64,000 nucleotides of DNA, from contig NZ_JAGYPI010000001.1 of NCBI RefSeq assembly GCF_018343615.1, positions 558,001-622,000 on the forward strand, written 5' to 3'. A program made the position numbers and the translations under genes. Below the pieces are notes generated by a model, which did not search any database, was not told the origin of the DNA, and saw only the letters and a program-made list of their open reading frames with translations. The stretch comes from Bacillus sp. FJAT-49736 (GTDB taxonomy: Bacteria > Bacillota > Bacilli > Bacillales > Bacillaceae_C). This document shows positions 52,285 to 61,467 of the stretch, in pieces (position 1 is the stretch's first letter; every line of letters starts with the position of its first letter).

Positions 52285-55200
52285 GATCGATAGTCAAATT
52301 TCGCTGGCTAATGCTTGCCCTGTGGATTGTTATAGCTGTAGTGCTGGCTTGGAAGGCGCCGAATATGGAAAATCTTGTCCGCGAAAAGGGGCAAATCACT
52401 GTTCCAGATGGCTATTCATCCACGTTAGCTTCTAAAATAAAGCAGCGTCATTCGAATGAAAAGGAAGGCTCTCAATCCTTTATAGTAGTCTTTCATAACA
52501 ATCACAGGCTTGATTCTGTCCAAATAGATAATATAGAAAAAACGGTTCATCATATTATAGATCATGAAAAAAAACTAAGTGTAAATGGGGTTACAACACA
52601 CTTCAATCAGAAAGAATTGGAAAATCAATTAGTTTCTAAAGATGGAAAAACAATTCTAGTTATTTTAGATGTCGATCTAAAAAACAAAGAAATAAGGACT
52701 ATAAGAGAAAAGTTGGAAAAGGCAATTAAAACTCCTCATGTGGATACAATGATGACGGGGAATGGTCTAATTAATGAGGATGTTGTCATTAGCTCGCAAA
52801 AAGGGCTTAAAAAAACGGAGTTCATTACGGTTGCTTTTATACTAATCGTTTTAATATTGGTATTTAGATCAGTAGTTGCTCCAATTATCCCGTTGTTTAC
52901 GGTAGGATTAACCTATTTAGTTAGTCAATCTGTAGTTGCCTTTTTAGTAGATAAACTTAATTTTCCTTTATCTAATTTCACGCAAATTTTTTTAGTTGCC
53001 GTTCTATTCGGAATTGGTACCGATTATTGTATATTGCTTTTAAGCCGGTTTAAAGAGGAGCTATCGAAAGGGAATGAAGTGATTCCTTCCATTATTACAA
53101 CCTACAAAACAGCTGGAAAAACGGTGCTGTTTAGCGGTATTGCCGTAATGATTGGATTTGCATCCATCGGTTTTGCCAGCTTTAAGCTCTATCAATCAGC
53201 TTCTGCTGTAGCAGTCGGTGTCGTATTCCTTTTACTTGCCTTGCTTACTATCGTTCCATTCTTTATGGCATCTTTGAAAAAGGTTATTTTTTGGCCGCAA
53301 AAGGGTAATATTTCTCATTCAGAAAGCAAGCTCTGGGGATGGGCAGGTAATCTTGCCATTACTCGTCCATTCATTGCATTAGGAATTGTAGCTATTTTTA
53401 TCGTGCCACTCTTAATCAGCTACAATGGAAAACTATCATTTAATTCCTTAGATGAACTTGGGAATAACTATGAATCTGTAAAAGCCTTTAATATTGTTTC
53501 GAACAGTTTCGGATCCGGAGAAATTATGCCGGTAACGGTTGTTCTCGAAAATGATGAATCAATGAAATCAAAGGATTATTTGGGATTAATTGAGAATATT
53601 AGTCATGATCTTTCTAAGGTCGACCATGTAGAAAAAATTCGCAGTGCTACACGCCCAGTTGGCGATGTGATGAAAGAGCTTTACGTGAAAAATCAGGCAG
53701 GAACAATCAGTAAAGGTATTGGACAAGGAAACAAAGGAATTGGTGATATCAAGAATGGTTTGGATAATGCCGCAAAATCACTTAGCAAAAATGCACCTAA
53801 GCTTAAAACAGCAACAGCAGGGATTGATGACCTGGAGTCTGGCACCAAGTCATTGCAAGCCGGCATAATAGATTTGCAATCAGCACTTGAACAAATCGAA
53901 GGAGGAATTCGGAGCGGCTCAAAAGGTGCCGATGATTTGAAAAGGGGTATTGTCGCAGCTAGAAAGCAAGCAATTGCATTAAAAGACGGTGTAAATGAAC
54001 TGTTGATAAATTATCGTAAAATGCAAAATGGGCTTGGAAAAATAAATGGAAATTATGGTAACATAGCAAATGGACTTTTAGAGCTCCAAACAAACTTAAA
54101 CAATTTGAACAATCATTTTGCAAAGCTCGAAGCTAATTATAAAGGTATCAATGAGGATACAGATTATCTGGTAATAAAGCAAACGGTACAAGGGGCAGCA
54201 CAGAATCTTGGGGCTAGCAGTGGGGCTATGTCAAAATTAAATGAAAATTTATCCATTATTAACGATGGATTTGGCAAAGCAAACATAGTCTTAGGAAATA
54301 TATATTCCGGACTTACTCAATTTTCAAATGGATTCGATCCAATTATTGATGGGTTAGATCAATTAGAATTGGGAATGTCGAAGGCGGCAGATGGACAGTC
54401 TCAAATAATCGAAAAGCTTCCTGATGTTTCAAATGGTTTAGGGAAAATCGCAGATGGGCAGATGCAGTTAAAGCGAGGCTTTGGATCATTGGATGGGCAA
54501 TTATCACAGCTTACAGATGGTTTAAATCAAAGTACAGAAGGGTTAGGGAAAATACAAGTTGGTCTAAATCAAACAAGCGATTTTTTAAATAAGATGTCTA
54601 ATGATGTTAATTTGCAAAAATCAGGTGTTTATATACCTGATGAATTAATAGATAGTCCAGATTATCAAAAAGCATTAGACACATATATATCGAAAGACGG
54701 CAAAATGACAACCATAGACTTAATCCTAAATCAAAATCCATATTCAAATAACGCTATGACAACCATTGACCATATTAAGCAAGCGTTAACTGCATCACTT
54801 AAAGGTACTAAGCTCGAAAATGCTCATATTGGAATTTCTGGAGCTACAAGCATGAATCATGATTTGAATAAGATGTCAGATGCTGATTATAGTAGAACCG
54901 TGTTATATATGCTGGTAGGAATAGGGATCATTTTGATTATCCTTTTAAGATCTCTCATAATGCCTGTGTATCTCATTATTTCGTTATTGTTAACCTATTA
55001 TTCTTCTATTGCCATGACGGAATTAGTGTTTGTTCATATACTCGGTTATTCTGGAATCAGTTGGGCCGTACCATTCTTCGGATTTGTCATATTGATGGCT
55101 CTAGGAATTGATTATTCTATTTTCCTAATGGATAGATTCATAGAGTACCGTCATTTACAAATAAAAGAGGGAATATTATTGGCTATGAAAAATATGGGGA

Positions 55201-55403
55201 CGGTTATTATTTCAGCAGCAATTATTCTAGCCGGCACATTCGCGGCAATGCTTCCTTCAGGAGTAATGTCCTTACTACAAATTGCCACACTAGTATTATC
55301 CGGACTCTTATTTTATGCATTTATCGTATTGCCTTTGTTTGTTCCTGTTTTAGTTAAGACTCTTGGAAAAACAAATTGGTGGCCGTTTATGTCTAACAAA
55401 TAG
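52281..55403 (+). CDS. MMPL family RND-type exporter (YdgH/YdfJ-like)
   Basis: A 1040-residue membrane protein. A first helix (~8-24), an extracellular domain, five helices (~178-345), a second, long extracellular domain (~385-860), and a last block of five helices (~875-1030). The family's FGIGTDYCILLLSRFKEE (~245) and ALGIDYSIFLMDRFIEYR (~947) are present. The second domain carries a long array of G-L/I-x-x-I/L repeats (IGDIKNGLDNA, LQLKRGFGSLDGQL), similar to the YhgE-type coiled-coil stalk. Probably exports lipid-like or toxic compounds under MarR control. Confidence 0.9.
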   Translation: MRSIVKFRWLMLALWIVIAVVLAWKAPNMENLVREKGQITVPDGYSSTLASKIKQRHSNEKEGSQSFIVVFHNNHRLDSVQIDNIEKTVHHIIDHEKKLSVNGVTTHFNQKELENQLVSKDGKTILVILDVDLKNKEIRTIREKLEKAIKTPHVDTMMTGNGLINEDVVISSQKGLKKTEFITVAFILIVLILVFRSVVAPIIPLFTVGLTYLVSQSVVAFLVDKLNFPLSNFTQIFLVAVLFGIGTDYCILLLSRFKEELSKGNEVIPSIITTYKTAGKTVLFSGIAVMIGFASIGFASFKLYQSASAVAVGVVFLLLALLTIVPFFMASLKKVIFWPQKGNISHSESKLWGWAGNLAITRPFIALGIVAIFIVPLLISYNGKLSFNSLDELGNNYESVKAFNIVSNSFGSGEIMPVTVVLENDESMKSKDYLGLIENISHDLSKVDHVEKIRSATRPVGDVMKELYVKNQAGTISKGIGQGNKGIGDIKNGLDNAAKSLSKNAPKLKTATAGIDDLESGTKSLQAGIIDLQSALEQIEGGIRSGSKGADDLKRGIVAARKQAIALKDGVNELLINYRKMQNGLGKINGNYGNIANGLLELQTNLNNLNNHFAKLEANYKGINEDTDYLVIKQTVQGAAQNLGASSGAMSKLNENLSIINDGFGKANIVLGNIYSGLTQFSNGFDPIIDGLDQLELGMSKAADGQSQIIEKLPDVSNGLGKIADGQMQLKRGFGSLDGQLSQLTDGLNQSTEGLGKIQVGLNQTSDFLNKMSNDVNLQKSGVYIPDELIDSPDYQKALDTYISKDGKMTTIDLILNQNPYSNNAMTTIDHIKQALTASLKGTKLENAHIGISGATSMNHDLNKMSDADYSRTVLYMLVGIGIILIILLRSLIMPVYLIISLLLTYYSSIAMTELVFVHILGYSGISWAVPFFGFVILMALGIDYSIFLMDRFIEYRHLQIKEGILLAMKNMGTVIISAAIILAGTFAAMLPSGVMSLLQIATLVLSGLLFYAFIVLPLFVPVLVKTLGKTNWWPFMSNK

Positions 55404-55430
55404 AAAAATAGAAAATGAACCGATAAATAT

Positions 55431-55467
55431 GTCAGATTCCATTTTATTAGGGAGTCTGACTCTTTTT
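55431..55467 (+). terminator. MarR-MMPL terminator
   Basis: GTCAGATTCC/GGGAGTCTGAC (55431-55440, 55450-55460; one G-T wobble) then TCTTTTTTT. Confidence 0.85.
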
Positions 55468-55655
55468 TTATTCCTAAGCTTCAGAATTCGACAAAATTCG
55501 CACATATTTTTATTTGTAAATAGGAAAAATTGATTATTTTCTCTTTCATTCTATTCATTTATACTGATAATTAGTAAAATAGACATAAGTAGATAAAAAA
55601 TGACAAAATTTTCTTTAAGCATTATGGGCCTGGGGTATATAAAAGGGATGGTTAT

Positions 55656-57734
55656 ATGAAGCAGACAAAAGATACACTAAAAAAGAAGAATCCGAAACAT
55701 CCTAAAAATGTACACGAAGAAAAAATGCTTCGTGATATTTTCTTGCATCAAATTTCTGACATGGTTTTTATCATGAAGGTAGAACCCGGTCCCAAATTCC
55801 GTTACACTTTTGTTAACCAAAAAGGACTGGACCTAGCTAATTTAAAGGAAGAACACATTGGTTCACTAATAGAAGAGGTATTGCCAAAAGATACAGCGGA
55901 CTACCTAATTAATCAATATAAAAAAGTATTAGAAACAAAGGAAACCGTAACTTTTACAGATTATGTTCAAGTGAATGAAAATAAAATTAGAATGTTTGAA
56001 AGCTGTTTAACAGGAATAACCGATGAAAATTCTATTCCTTACATTATCGGAATTACACGGGATGTTACAGATTATAGTGAAACAAGACAGAAATATCAGT
56101 CCATTATTGATCATAATTTGGATGCCATTTTTTCCGTAAATGAGAACGGTAGAATTATAAGCACCAATCCTGCAAGCTTGAAAATGATTGGTTATTCTGA
56201 ATTGGAGCTAATGAATCATTCTATCTTTGAGTTGGTTGATAAGGATGGAGTGAAAGAAATATATAGAGTAATGTCAAATACTCTGTTAGGTGAGCCGCAA
56301 GAAACAAAAAATTGCACATTTATAAAGAAGGACGGAGTAAAACTACATGCTCAGTTAAAAACTGTTCCAATAATGATTAATCGGGAAGTTACTGGAATCT
56401 ATGTCATCATACGTGATACTACTGAGCAATGGCGGACAAATGAAAAGATGAACTATATGGCAATGCACGATCACTTAACAGGGTTGTGGAATCGTCCTGC
56501 TTTATTAGAACATCTGCAAACGGAAATTACAAAGTCTATGATCAAAGAACAAGAATTTGCTCTTATATATTTCGATATTGATCGTTTTAAGTATTTTAAT
56601 GATACATTAGGACATCAAGCAGGTGATGAATTATTAAAACAAACATCCGATCGTTTGCTTACATTAAATGTTTCCCATTATCATGTCTATCGTCTAGGCG
56701 GCGATGAGTTTGTTATCATTTTGCCTAACATGACAAAAAAGGTTGTAGAACGTGTTGTAGGGAATATCATTTCATTATTCCATACGCCATTTAACATTCA
56801 TGATCAGGACTATTATCTAACACCATCGATTGGCATCAGTCTTTTCCCAACAGATGGAAAAGATGCAGAAACCTTGATCAAGAATGCTGATAGTGCACTA
56901 ATTCAGGTGAAGGAAAAGGGGAAAGGACATTACCGTTTTTATCGTTCAGAAATGAACGAAGCGTTTCCAAATTATATTTTAATGGAGGCGCATTTGCGAA
57001 AAGCGATTCAGAAAAATGAATTTGTTATGCATTATCAGCCACAAGTAAATTTAGTCGATGGTAAGATTAAAAGCTTTGAGGCATTAATTCGGTGGAACAA
57101 TCGCAAGTTTGGATTTGTTTCCCCTGCGCAATTTATTCCTTTAGCTGAAGAAACTGGTCTTATTATTTCCATTGGTGAATGGGTCATTAATACCGTTTGT
57201 GAGCAGCTATCTATTTGGAGAAAAAAAGGCTTTGAAGATATTCGTGTTGCTATAAATATTTCACCTAAACAATTACTTGATCCAAACTTACCGACCATTA
57301 TTAAAAAGGCATTATTATTCTATCAGTTACCTCCTTCATCCATTGAAATAGAAGTCACCGAGGGTGCCATGGAGGATACAGGGAATGCATTATTTATGCT
57401 CCGTCGATTGAAGGATATGGGACTAATTATTTCAGTTGATGATTTTGGAACAGGATACTCATCATTAAATTATTTGAAGAGATTTCCGATTGATATTATA
57501 AAAATCGATCAATCTTTCGTACGGGAAATTCAAGTAAATGAAAAGGATGCCGCTATTACGAAAACGATTATTAATTTGGCTCATAATTTAGGCATGGAGG
57601 TTATAGCGGAAGGAGTAGAGGAAAGGGATCAAGTTCAATTCCTTATATCTGCACAATGCCTAAAGGCACAAGGCTTTTATTTTAGTCGTCCTGTAAGTGC
57701 GGAGGAAATCGAAAAGAATGTATTGTATATATAA
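55656..57734 (+). CDS. PAS-PAS-GGDEF-EAL cyclic-di-GMP protein
   Basis: A 692-residue soluble protein. Two PAS domains (~25-140 and ~148-265), a GGDEF domain (~275-430) with an intact Gly348-Gly349-Asp350-Glu351-Phe352, and an EAL domain (~440-690) with Glu475-Ala476-Leu477 followed by IRW, plus DDFGTGYSSLNYL (~593). All key residues look intact, so both making and breaking c-di-GMP is possible. No membrane segment, so the signal is cytosolic. GGGATGG precedes the ATG. Monocistronic. Confidence 0.92.
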   Translation: MKQTKDTLKKKNPKHPKNVHEEKMLRDIFLHQISDMVFIMKVEPGPKFRYTFVNQKGLDLANLKEEHIGSLIEEVLPKDTADYLINQYKKVLETKETVTFTDYVQVNENKIRMFESCLTGITDENSIPYIIGITRDVTDYSETRQKYQSIIDHNLDAIFSVNENGRIISTNPASLKMIGYSELELMNHSIFELVDKDGVKEIYRVMSNTLLGEPQETKNCTFIKKDGVKLHAQLKTVPIMINREVTGIYVIIRDTTEQWRTNEKMNYMAMHDHLTGLWNRPALLEHLQTEITKSMIKEQEFALIYFDIDRFKYFNDTLGHQAGDELLKQTSDRLLTLNVSHYHVYRLGGDEFVIILPNMTKKVVERVVGNIISLFHTPFNIHDQDYYLTPSIGISLFPTDGKDAETLIKNADSALIQVKEKGKGHYRFYRSEMNEAFPNYILMEAHLRKAIQKNEFVMHYQPQVNLVDGKIKSFEALIRWNNRKFGFVSPAQFIPLAEETGLIISIGEWVINTVCEQLSIWRKKGFEDIRVAINISPKQLLDPNLPTIIKKALLFYQLPPSSIEIEVTEGAMEDTGNALFMLRRLKDMGLIISVDDFGTGYSSLNYLKRFPIDIIKIDQSFVREIQVNEKDAAITKTIINLAHNLGMEVIAEGVEERDQVQFLISAQCLKAQGFYFSRPVSAEEIEKNVLYI

Positions 57735-57739
57735 TAAAA

Positions 57740-57788
57740 ATGCCGCTTCATTAGATTCTGATCTATTAAAGAAGCGGCATATTTTTTT
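57740..57788 (+). terminator. terminator of the GGDEF-EAL gene
   Basis: ATGCCGCTTC/GAAGCGGCAT (57740-57749, 57771-57780) with a long loop, then T7. Confidence 0.85.
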
Positions 57789-58194
57789 GACAAGCAAGTT
57801 TAGCATTTAGGAATTCATTTTTTTTGATTCATCACATATGATATGTTCTAAGCTTTTTCATTTGAATGGAGGAGGTGAAAATAAAAATTCAGTACATCAT
57901 GGTTCTGTAGGAAAAAACTCCTAACGATTATGACAGCACACCAAATATTATCTATTGAAATCTCCATATATTAAGGGTATAGTCTAGTTATATTATAATG
58001 TTAAATGATTAAGGCTCATTTCTTAAGCCTTGTTGCTTTTTTAAACGAAAATTTTACCTAAGACTATTTTCGGGTTTATAACAAAAATACGAAAAACAAT
58101 AATCTATACGAAAACAGCTATAATTAATAATTTGTTAGAGATAACATATTGATATAGAAATATCGTGAATAGATAAGGGAAAGGGGTTATTTTC
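57789..58194. other. 406 bp gap: gene remnant signal and repeat copy 4
   Basis: A strong ribosome site GGAGGAGGTG (57868-57877) has no proper gene after it, only a 14-codon frame (57866-57910). Repeat copy 4 is at 58013-58119. The rest is AT-rich. Confidence 0.45.
58013..58119 (+). repeat. dispersed intergenic repeat, copy 4
   Basis: Begins GGCTCATTTCTTAAG and ends TATACGAAAACAGCT. Interior ATACGAAAAACAATAATC matches the reverse strand of copy 3 closely. Upstream of the 73-residue gene. Confidence 0.6.
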
Positions 58195-58416
58195 ATGCAC
58201 AAACATGAGCAAATGGACATTTTCTTCCTGCCGACTAAATCGGGAGTAATAAAAATCTATTCATACGGTTTTTCATCTGGAGATGCATGGGGACAGGTGT
58301 TCACAGAATTTAATGATATTACGGTGACTGTTAAGGGATATAGTCAAAAGAAAGCTATAATTAAATCTATTACAAGATTAAATGATTCATTGCTTAATAA
58401 GAATAGAGATATTTAA
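58195..58416 (+). CDS. hypothetical protein, 73 residues
   Basis: MHKHEQMDIFFLPTKSGVIKIYSYGF opens a small, beta-rich-looking protein with a basic second half (VTVKGYSQKKAIIKSITRLND). AAAGGGG lies 8-9 bases before the ATG, and a terminator follows, so it is a free-standing transcription unit. No family recognised. Confidence 0.55.
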   Translation: MHKHEQMDIFFLPTKSGVIKIYSYGFSSGDAWGQVFTEFNDITVTVKGYSQKKAIIKSITRLNDSLLNKNRDI

Positions 58417-58418
58417 GG

Positions 58419-58444
58419 AAAAAGGGTAGCCTACCCTTTTTTTT
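58419..58444 (+). terminator. terminator of the 73-residue gene
   Basis: AAAGGGTA/TACCCTTT around GCC (58421-58439), then a run of T. Confidence 0.85.
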
Positions 58445-58527
58445 TATCCACTTTTAAAAAAATTGAATATTTGTAAAAAAGCTATTCCATGATAAAATAT
58501 TCAAAAGACTATATTTTAAAAACATAA

Positions 58528-58545
58528 TGAATGATTACTCATTCA
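58528..58545 (+). promoter_or_regulatory. FadR (fatty-acid) operator before fadH
   Basis: TGAATGATTACTCATTCA fits the B. subtilis FadR consensus TGAATGANTANTCATTCA at every position. It lies 18 bp before the fadH start, so FadR would block it until long-chain acyl-CoA is present. Confidence 0.88.
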
Positions 58546-58563
58546 TTGAGAGGGGTTGGAATA

Positions 58564-59328
58564 ATGCAAGACAAGGTAGTCATTATTACAGGTGGTTCAA
58601 GCGGAATGGGAAAATATATGGCACAGAAGTTCGCTCAGGATGGAGCGAGTGTTGTAATTACGGGAAGAAATATAGAAAGACTCCAAACGGTAAAACAAGA
58701 ATTAGAAAAAATAAATCCTAACATATTAACCGTTCAAATGGATGTTAGAAACCATGAGGATGTAGTGAGAATGGTAGAGGAAGCAAATGCTCGATTTGGC
58801 AAGATTGATTATCTTGTCAACAATGCAGCCGGAAATTTTATCTGCCCTGCCGAAAAGCTCTCTATTAATGGCTGGAATTCTGTCATTAATATCGTGTTAA
58901 ACGGAACATTTTATTGTTCCCACGCTGTTGGGAACTATTGGATAGAAAAAGGTATAAAAGGCAGCATGATTAATATGGTTGCGACATATGCATGGAATGC
59001 AGGTCCAGGAGTGATTCACTCAGCTGCTGCAAAGGCCGGTGTTCTTTCTTTAACGAGGACGTTAGCGGTAGAATGGGGCAGAAAATTCGGAATCAGGGTT
59101 AATGCTATTGCACCAGGACCAATAGATAAGACTGGGGGAGCAGAGAAATTATGGGAATCAGAAGAGGCGGCGAATCGAACACTTAATAGTGTTCCGTTAG
59201 GAAGATTAGGTACTCCAGAGGAAATTGCTGATTTAGCTTCCTTTTTATTTTCTGAAAAAGCTGCTTATATTAACGGTGAATGTATTACAATGGACGGGGG
59301 ACAGTGGCTGAATCAATATCCATTTTAA
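58564..59328 (+). CDS. fadH: 2,4-dienoyl-CoA reductase
   Basis: A 254-residue SDR-fold enzyme for beta-oxidation of unsaturated fatty acids. IITGGSSGMGK (~7-17), NNAAGNFICPAEKLSINGW (~84-102), TYAWNAGPGVIHSAAAKAGVLSLTRTLAVEWG (~141-172) and the ending YINGECITMDGGQWLNQYPF-type tail match FadH (YkuF). The start at 58564 has GAGAGGGG upstream; an upstream in-frame ATG lies inside the FadR operator. The amidase gene follows after 16 bp. Confidence 0.93.
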   Translation: MQDKVVIITGGSSGMGKYMAQKFAQDGASVVITGRNIERLQTVKQELEKINPNILTVQMDVRNHEDVVRMVEEANARFGKIDYLVNNAAGNFICPAEKLSINGWNSVINIVLNGTFYCSHAVGNYWIEKGIKGSMINMVATYAWNAGPGVIHSAAAKAGVLSLTRTLAVEWGRKFGIRVNAIAPGPIDKTGGAEKLWESEEAANRTLNSVPLGRLGTPEEIADLASFLFSEKAAYINGECITMDGGQWLNQYPF

Positions 59329-59344
59329 CAATGGGGGATTACAA

Positions 59345-60223
59345 ATGAAATTTTTTGAAAAAAAACATTATATTACAAGTTTTACAGCGGAGAATAAACC
59401 CAAGTATTATGCTGATTTAGGAGAAGCTTTTCAAGTAGAAACACATGATTGCTATGGGGGAGCATTCACAAGTGAGAGTCAATTGCGAACAAGTGTCGAC
59501 CTTGAATACATTAATCCTGCAACAGGACCAATTTACATCAATGGTGTAAAAAAGGGGGATATACTTTGTGTTGATATTTTGAATATAGAATTGGACTCCC
59601 AAGGCGTTATGGTTCTGTATCCTGGCATGGGTACCTTAGGAGAAAAAGTAAAGGTGGAGGATACAAAAATTATTCCGGTAAACAATGGTATCTTCTCCTT
59701 TAATCAAGATCTTCAATTTAGCATTATGCCGATGATTGGTGTAATAGGTGTAGCCCCATTAGAAGGAAAAATATCTTGTGAATCCCCTGGTGATCATGGT
59801 GGTAATATGGACACGAAATATATCACAACGGGAAATAAAGTATATCTACCTGTTTTCCATGATGGTGGATTGTTAGCACTGGGAGATTTACACGCTTCCA
59901 TGGGGGACGGAGAATTAGACGGATCAGGAATTGAAATTGGAGGGAAAGTAACCATCAAAGTTACGAAACTGGATGACAAAAAGCTTTCTTTACCAATTGT
60001 AGAAACGAAACAATCTATAATGTTCATAGCCTCGGAAAAAACAGTAGAAAAGGCTTCTAAAAAAGGAATGCTTGCAGCTATTGAAGCCATTATGTTGAAA
60101 CATTCATTAACTTTTAATGATGCATATCGATTATTAAGTGCGATGTGTGATATTCAAATAAGTCAGTTAGTAAATCCGCTTGTGACAGTTAGAATTAATG
60201 TTCCAAAACAATTGCTGATTTAA
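59345..60223 (+). CDS. acetamidase/formamidase family protein
   Basis: A 292-residue enzyme of the FmdA/AmdA family, which hydrolyses small amides to ammonia and an acid. Conserved parts: HDCYGGAF (~34), NPATGPIYINGVKKGDIL (~57-74), GVIGVAPLEG (~134), SPGDHGGNMDTKYI (~147-160) and LALGDLHASMGDGELDGSGIE (~177-197), which hold the metal-binding His/Asp residues. Starts 16 bp after fadH, so probably under the same FadR control, an unusual pairing. Confidence 0.87.
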   Translation: MKFFEKKHYITSFTAENKPKYYADLGEAFQVETHDCYGGAFTSESQLRTSVDLEYINPATGPIYINGVKKGDILCVDILNIELDSQGVMVLYPGMGTLGEKVKVEDTKIIPVNNGIFSFNQDLQFSIMPMIGVIGVAPLEGKISCESPGDHGGNMDTKYITTGNKVYLPVFHDGGLLALGDLHASMGDGELDGSGIEIGGKVTIKVTKLDDKKLSLPIVETKQSIMFIASEKTVEKASKKGMLAAIEAIMLKHSLTFNDAYRLLSAMCDIQISQLVNPLVTVRINVPKQLLI

Positions 60224-60226
60224 AAG

Positions 60227-60257
60227 GAAATCCTTGCTCCTCTGAGTAAGGATTTTT
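60227..60257 (+). terminator. fadH-amidase terminator
   Basis: AAATCCTTGCTC/GAGTAAGGATTT (60228-60239, 60244-60255; one wobble) then T5. Confidence 0.85.
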
Positions 60258-60521
60258 ATTTTTTGTCGAAGGGGAGGCTTAATTATGACATTATTTTCAT
60301 AATAATTATGTAAGGAGAACATGTTGAAATAAAGATAAATTATATCAACAAATTTATTGAAATGAATCCAATTACCTATACCGTTTATAGTATTATCATT
60401 GTCTACATTTCCTAGTGTTTGTCTATTTCTGTGTTAATTTTTCGAACGATTAAAAGCATATCGACAATTTTCCATTGTTACAATTAATACCATAGACAAG
60501 CATGGAAGGAGTTATAGCAAG
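60258..60521. other. 264 bp gap with a lone Spo0A-like box
   Basis: TTGTCGAA at 60263-60270 matches the Spo0A box, 250 bp before the next gene. Nothing else could be assigned. Confidence 0.3.
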
Positions 60522-61157
60522 ATGAAAAAAGTAATATTAGCAGTTATTATATTTAATTTTATTTTCTTTGGCTTTAATTCTTTAGTAATTGCGAAGGAGA
60601 AAAGTATTCCGTTCAAACAATTTGTTCAGGCTGCTTTTCATACACAGGTTGTCCTAAGTGAGAAAGAACGGTCATTAAAAAATGTGGAGGAAATGTTAAG
60701 CAATTATTTTACGAAAGAATTTATTTCCCAGTTTAATATGGAAAATCTTGTGAAAACGAAGAACGGATATCAAACATTTGGATCGGATTTTCCCTTATAT
60801 TACATTCCGTTTTTTTCTTATGATGAGAGGACAAAAGTGAAAAAAATCGGACGTAAGGTATATGTTTATGAGAATATGGCTAAAAAAGACGCCGGTCCGG
60901 TAGTGTATAAAAACGATTATCAGGGGGTCCGTATCACGAATATAAACGGAAAGTGGAAGATTGATGAAATCCTTTATTCTGTACCTGATAGTATCCTTCA
61001 ACCATCCTCAGTCCCAAAGAAGAAAACATCCAACACGATTAAGTCAAACAGTTTGAATACTAAAAATAATAGCAATGCCTCCTTTTTTCTCCAGCCACTA
61101 ACTGCCTTAATCATGTCTGGAAACATCGGGCCATTTTTATCCGTAATGTTAAGATAG
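60522..61157 (+). CDS. secreted protein, function unknown
   Basis: A 211-residue protein with a signal peptide (MKKVILAVIIFNFIFFGFNSLVIAK; cleavage likely near 24). The mature part looks like one compact domain: FKQFVQAAFHTQVVLSEKERSLKNVEEMLSNYFTKEFISQF, then RKVYVYENM and VRITNINGKWKIDEILY. A Ser/Asn/Lys-rich linker and a hydrophobic C-terminus (FLQPLTALIMSGNIGPFLSVML) follow. DUF3993-type proteins of bacilli have a similar plan, but I am not certain. GGAGTT lies before the ATG. Confidence 0.6.
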   Translation: MKKVILAVIIFNFIFFGFNSLVIAKEKSIPFKQFVQAAFHTQVVLSEKERSLKNVEEMLSNYFTKEFISQFNMENLVKTKNGYQTFGSDFPLYYIPFFSYDERTKVKKIGRKVYVYENMAKKDAGPVVYKNDYQGVRITNINGKWKIDEILYSVPDSILQPSSVPKKKTSNTIKSNSLNTKNNSNASFFLQPLTALIMSGNIGPFLSVMLR

Positions 61158-61467
61158 TGCAGGTTACTGAAGTAGTGCCAGGCACCTTTTTAGGTGCCTG
61201 GCACTATTTTGTTCAAATATTTAAAAGAGTTCAACGGATATGAATTTGGTATTGCTACATCTTTTTTCATTGCAATCGTTACAAGAATTCTCTTATAATG
61301 TTTTTATTGCTCTTAAAAAAATGTAACATGGTCAAGAAATATTCTTTATTTGATGGTTAGAAATGAACATTCGGGAATGATATAGTTAGAAAGAATTTGT
61401 AAAACCTCTTATATTGGAAATTTCAAGAGTAAGCGAATAAAAGCTGATTGTTGAAAGGAGTTTACAT
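61158..61467. other. 310 bp gap with a GTGCCAGGCACC hairpin
   Basis: After the hairpin at 61173-61206 there is AT-rich DNA without a reading frame. The ykuJ ribosome site is at its end. Confidence 0.5.
61173..61210 (+). terminator. hairpin with GTGCCAGGCACC arms, terminator
   Basis: TAGTGCCAGGCACCT/AGGTGCCTGGCACTA (61173-61187, 61192-61206), 15 bp perfect stem, loop TTTT, tail TTTT. Each arm is itself a palindrome and carries the core also found at 17476-17488. Confidence 0.8.
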
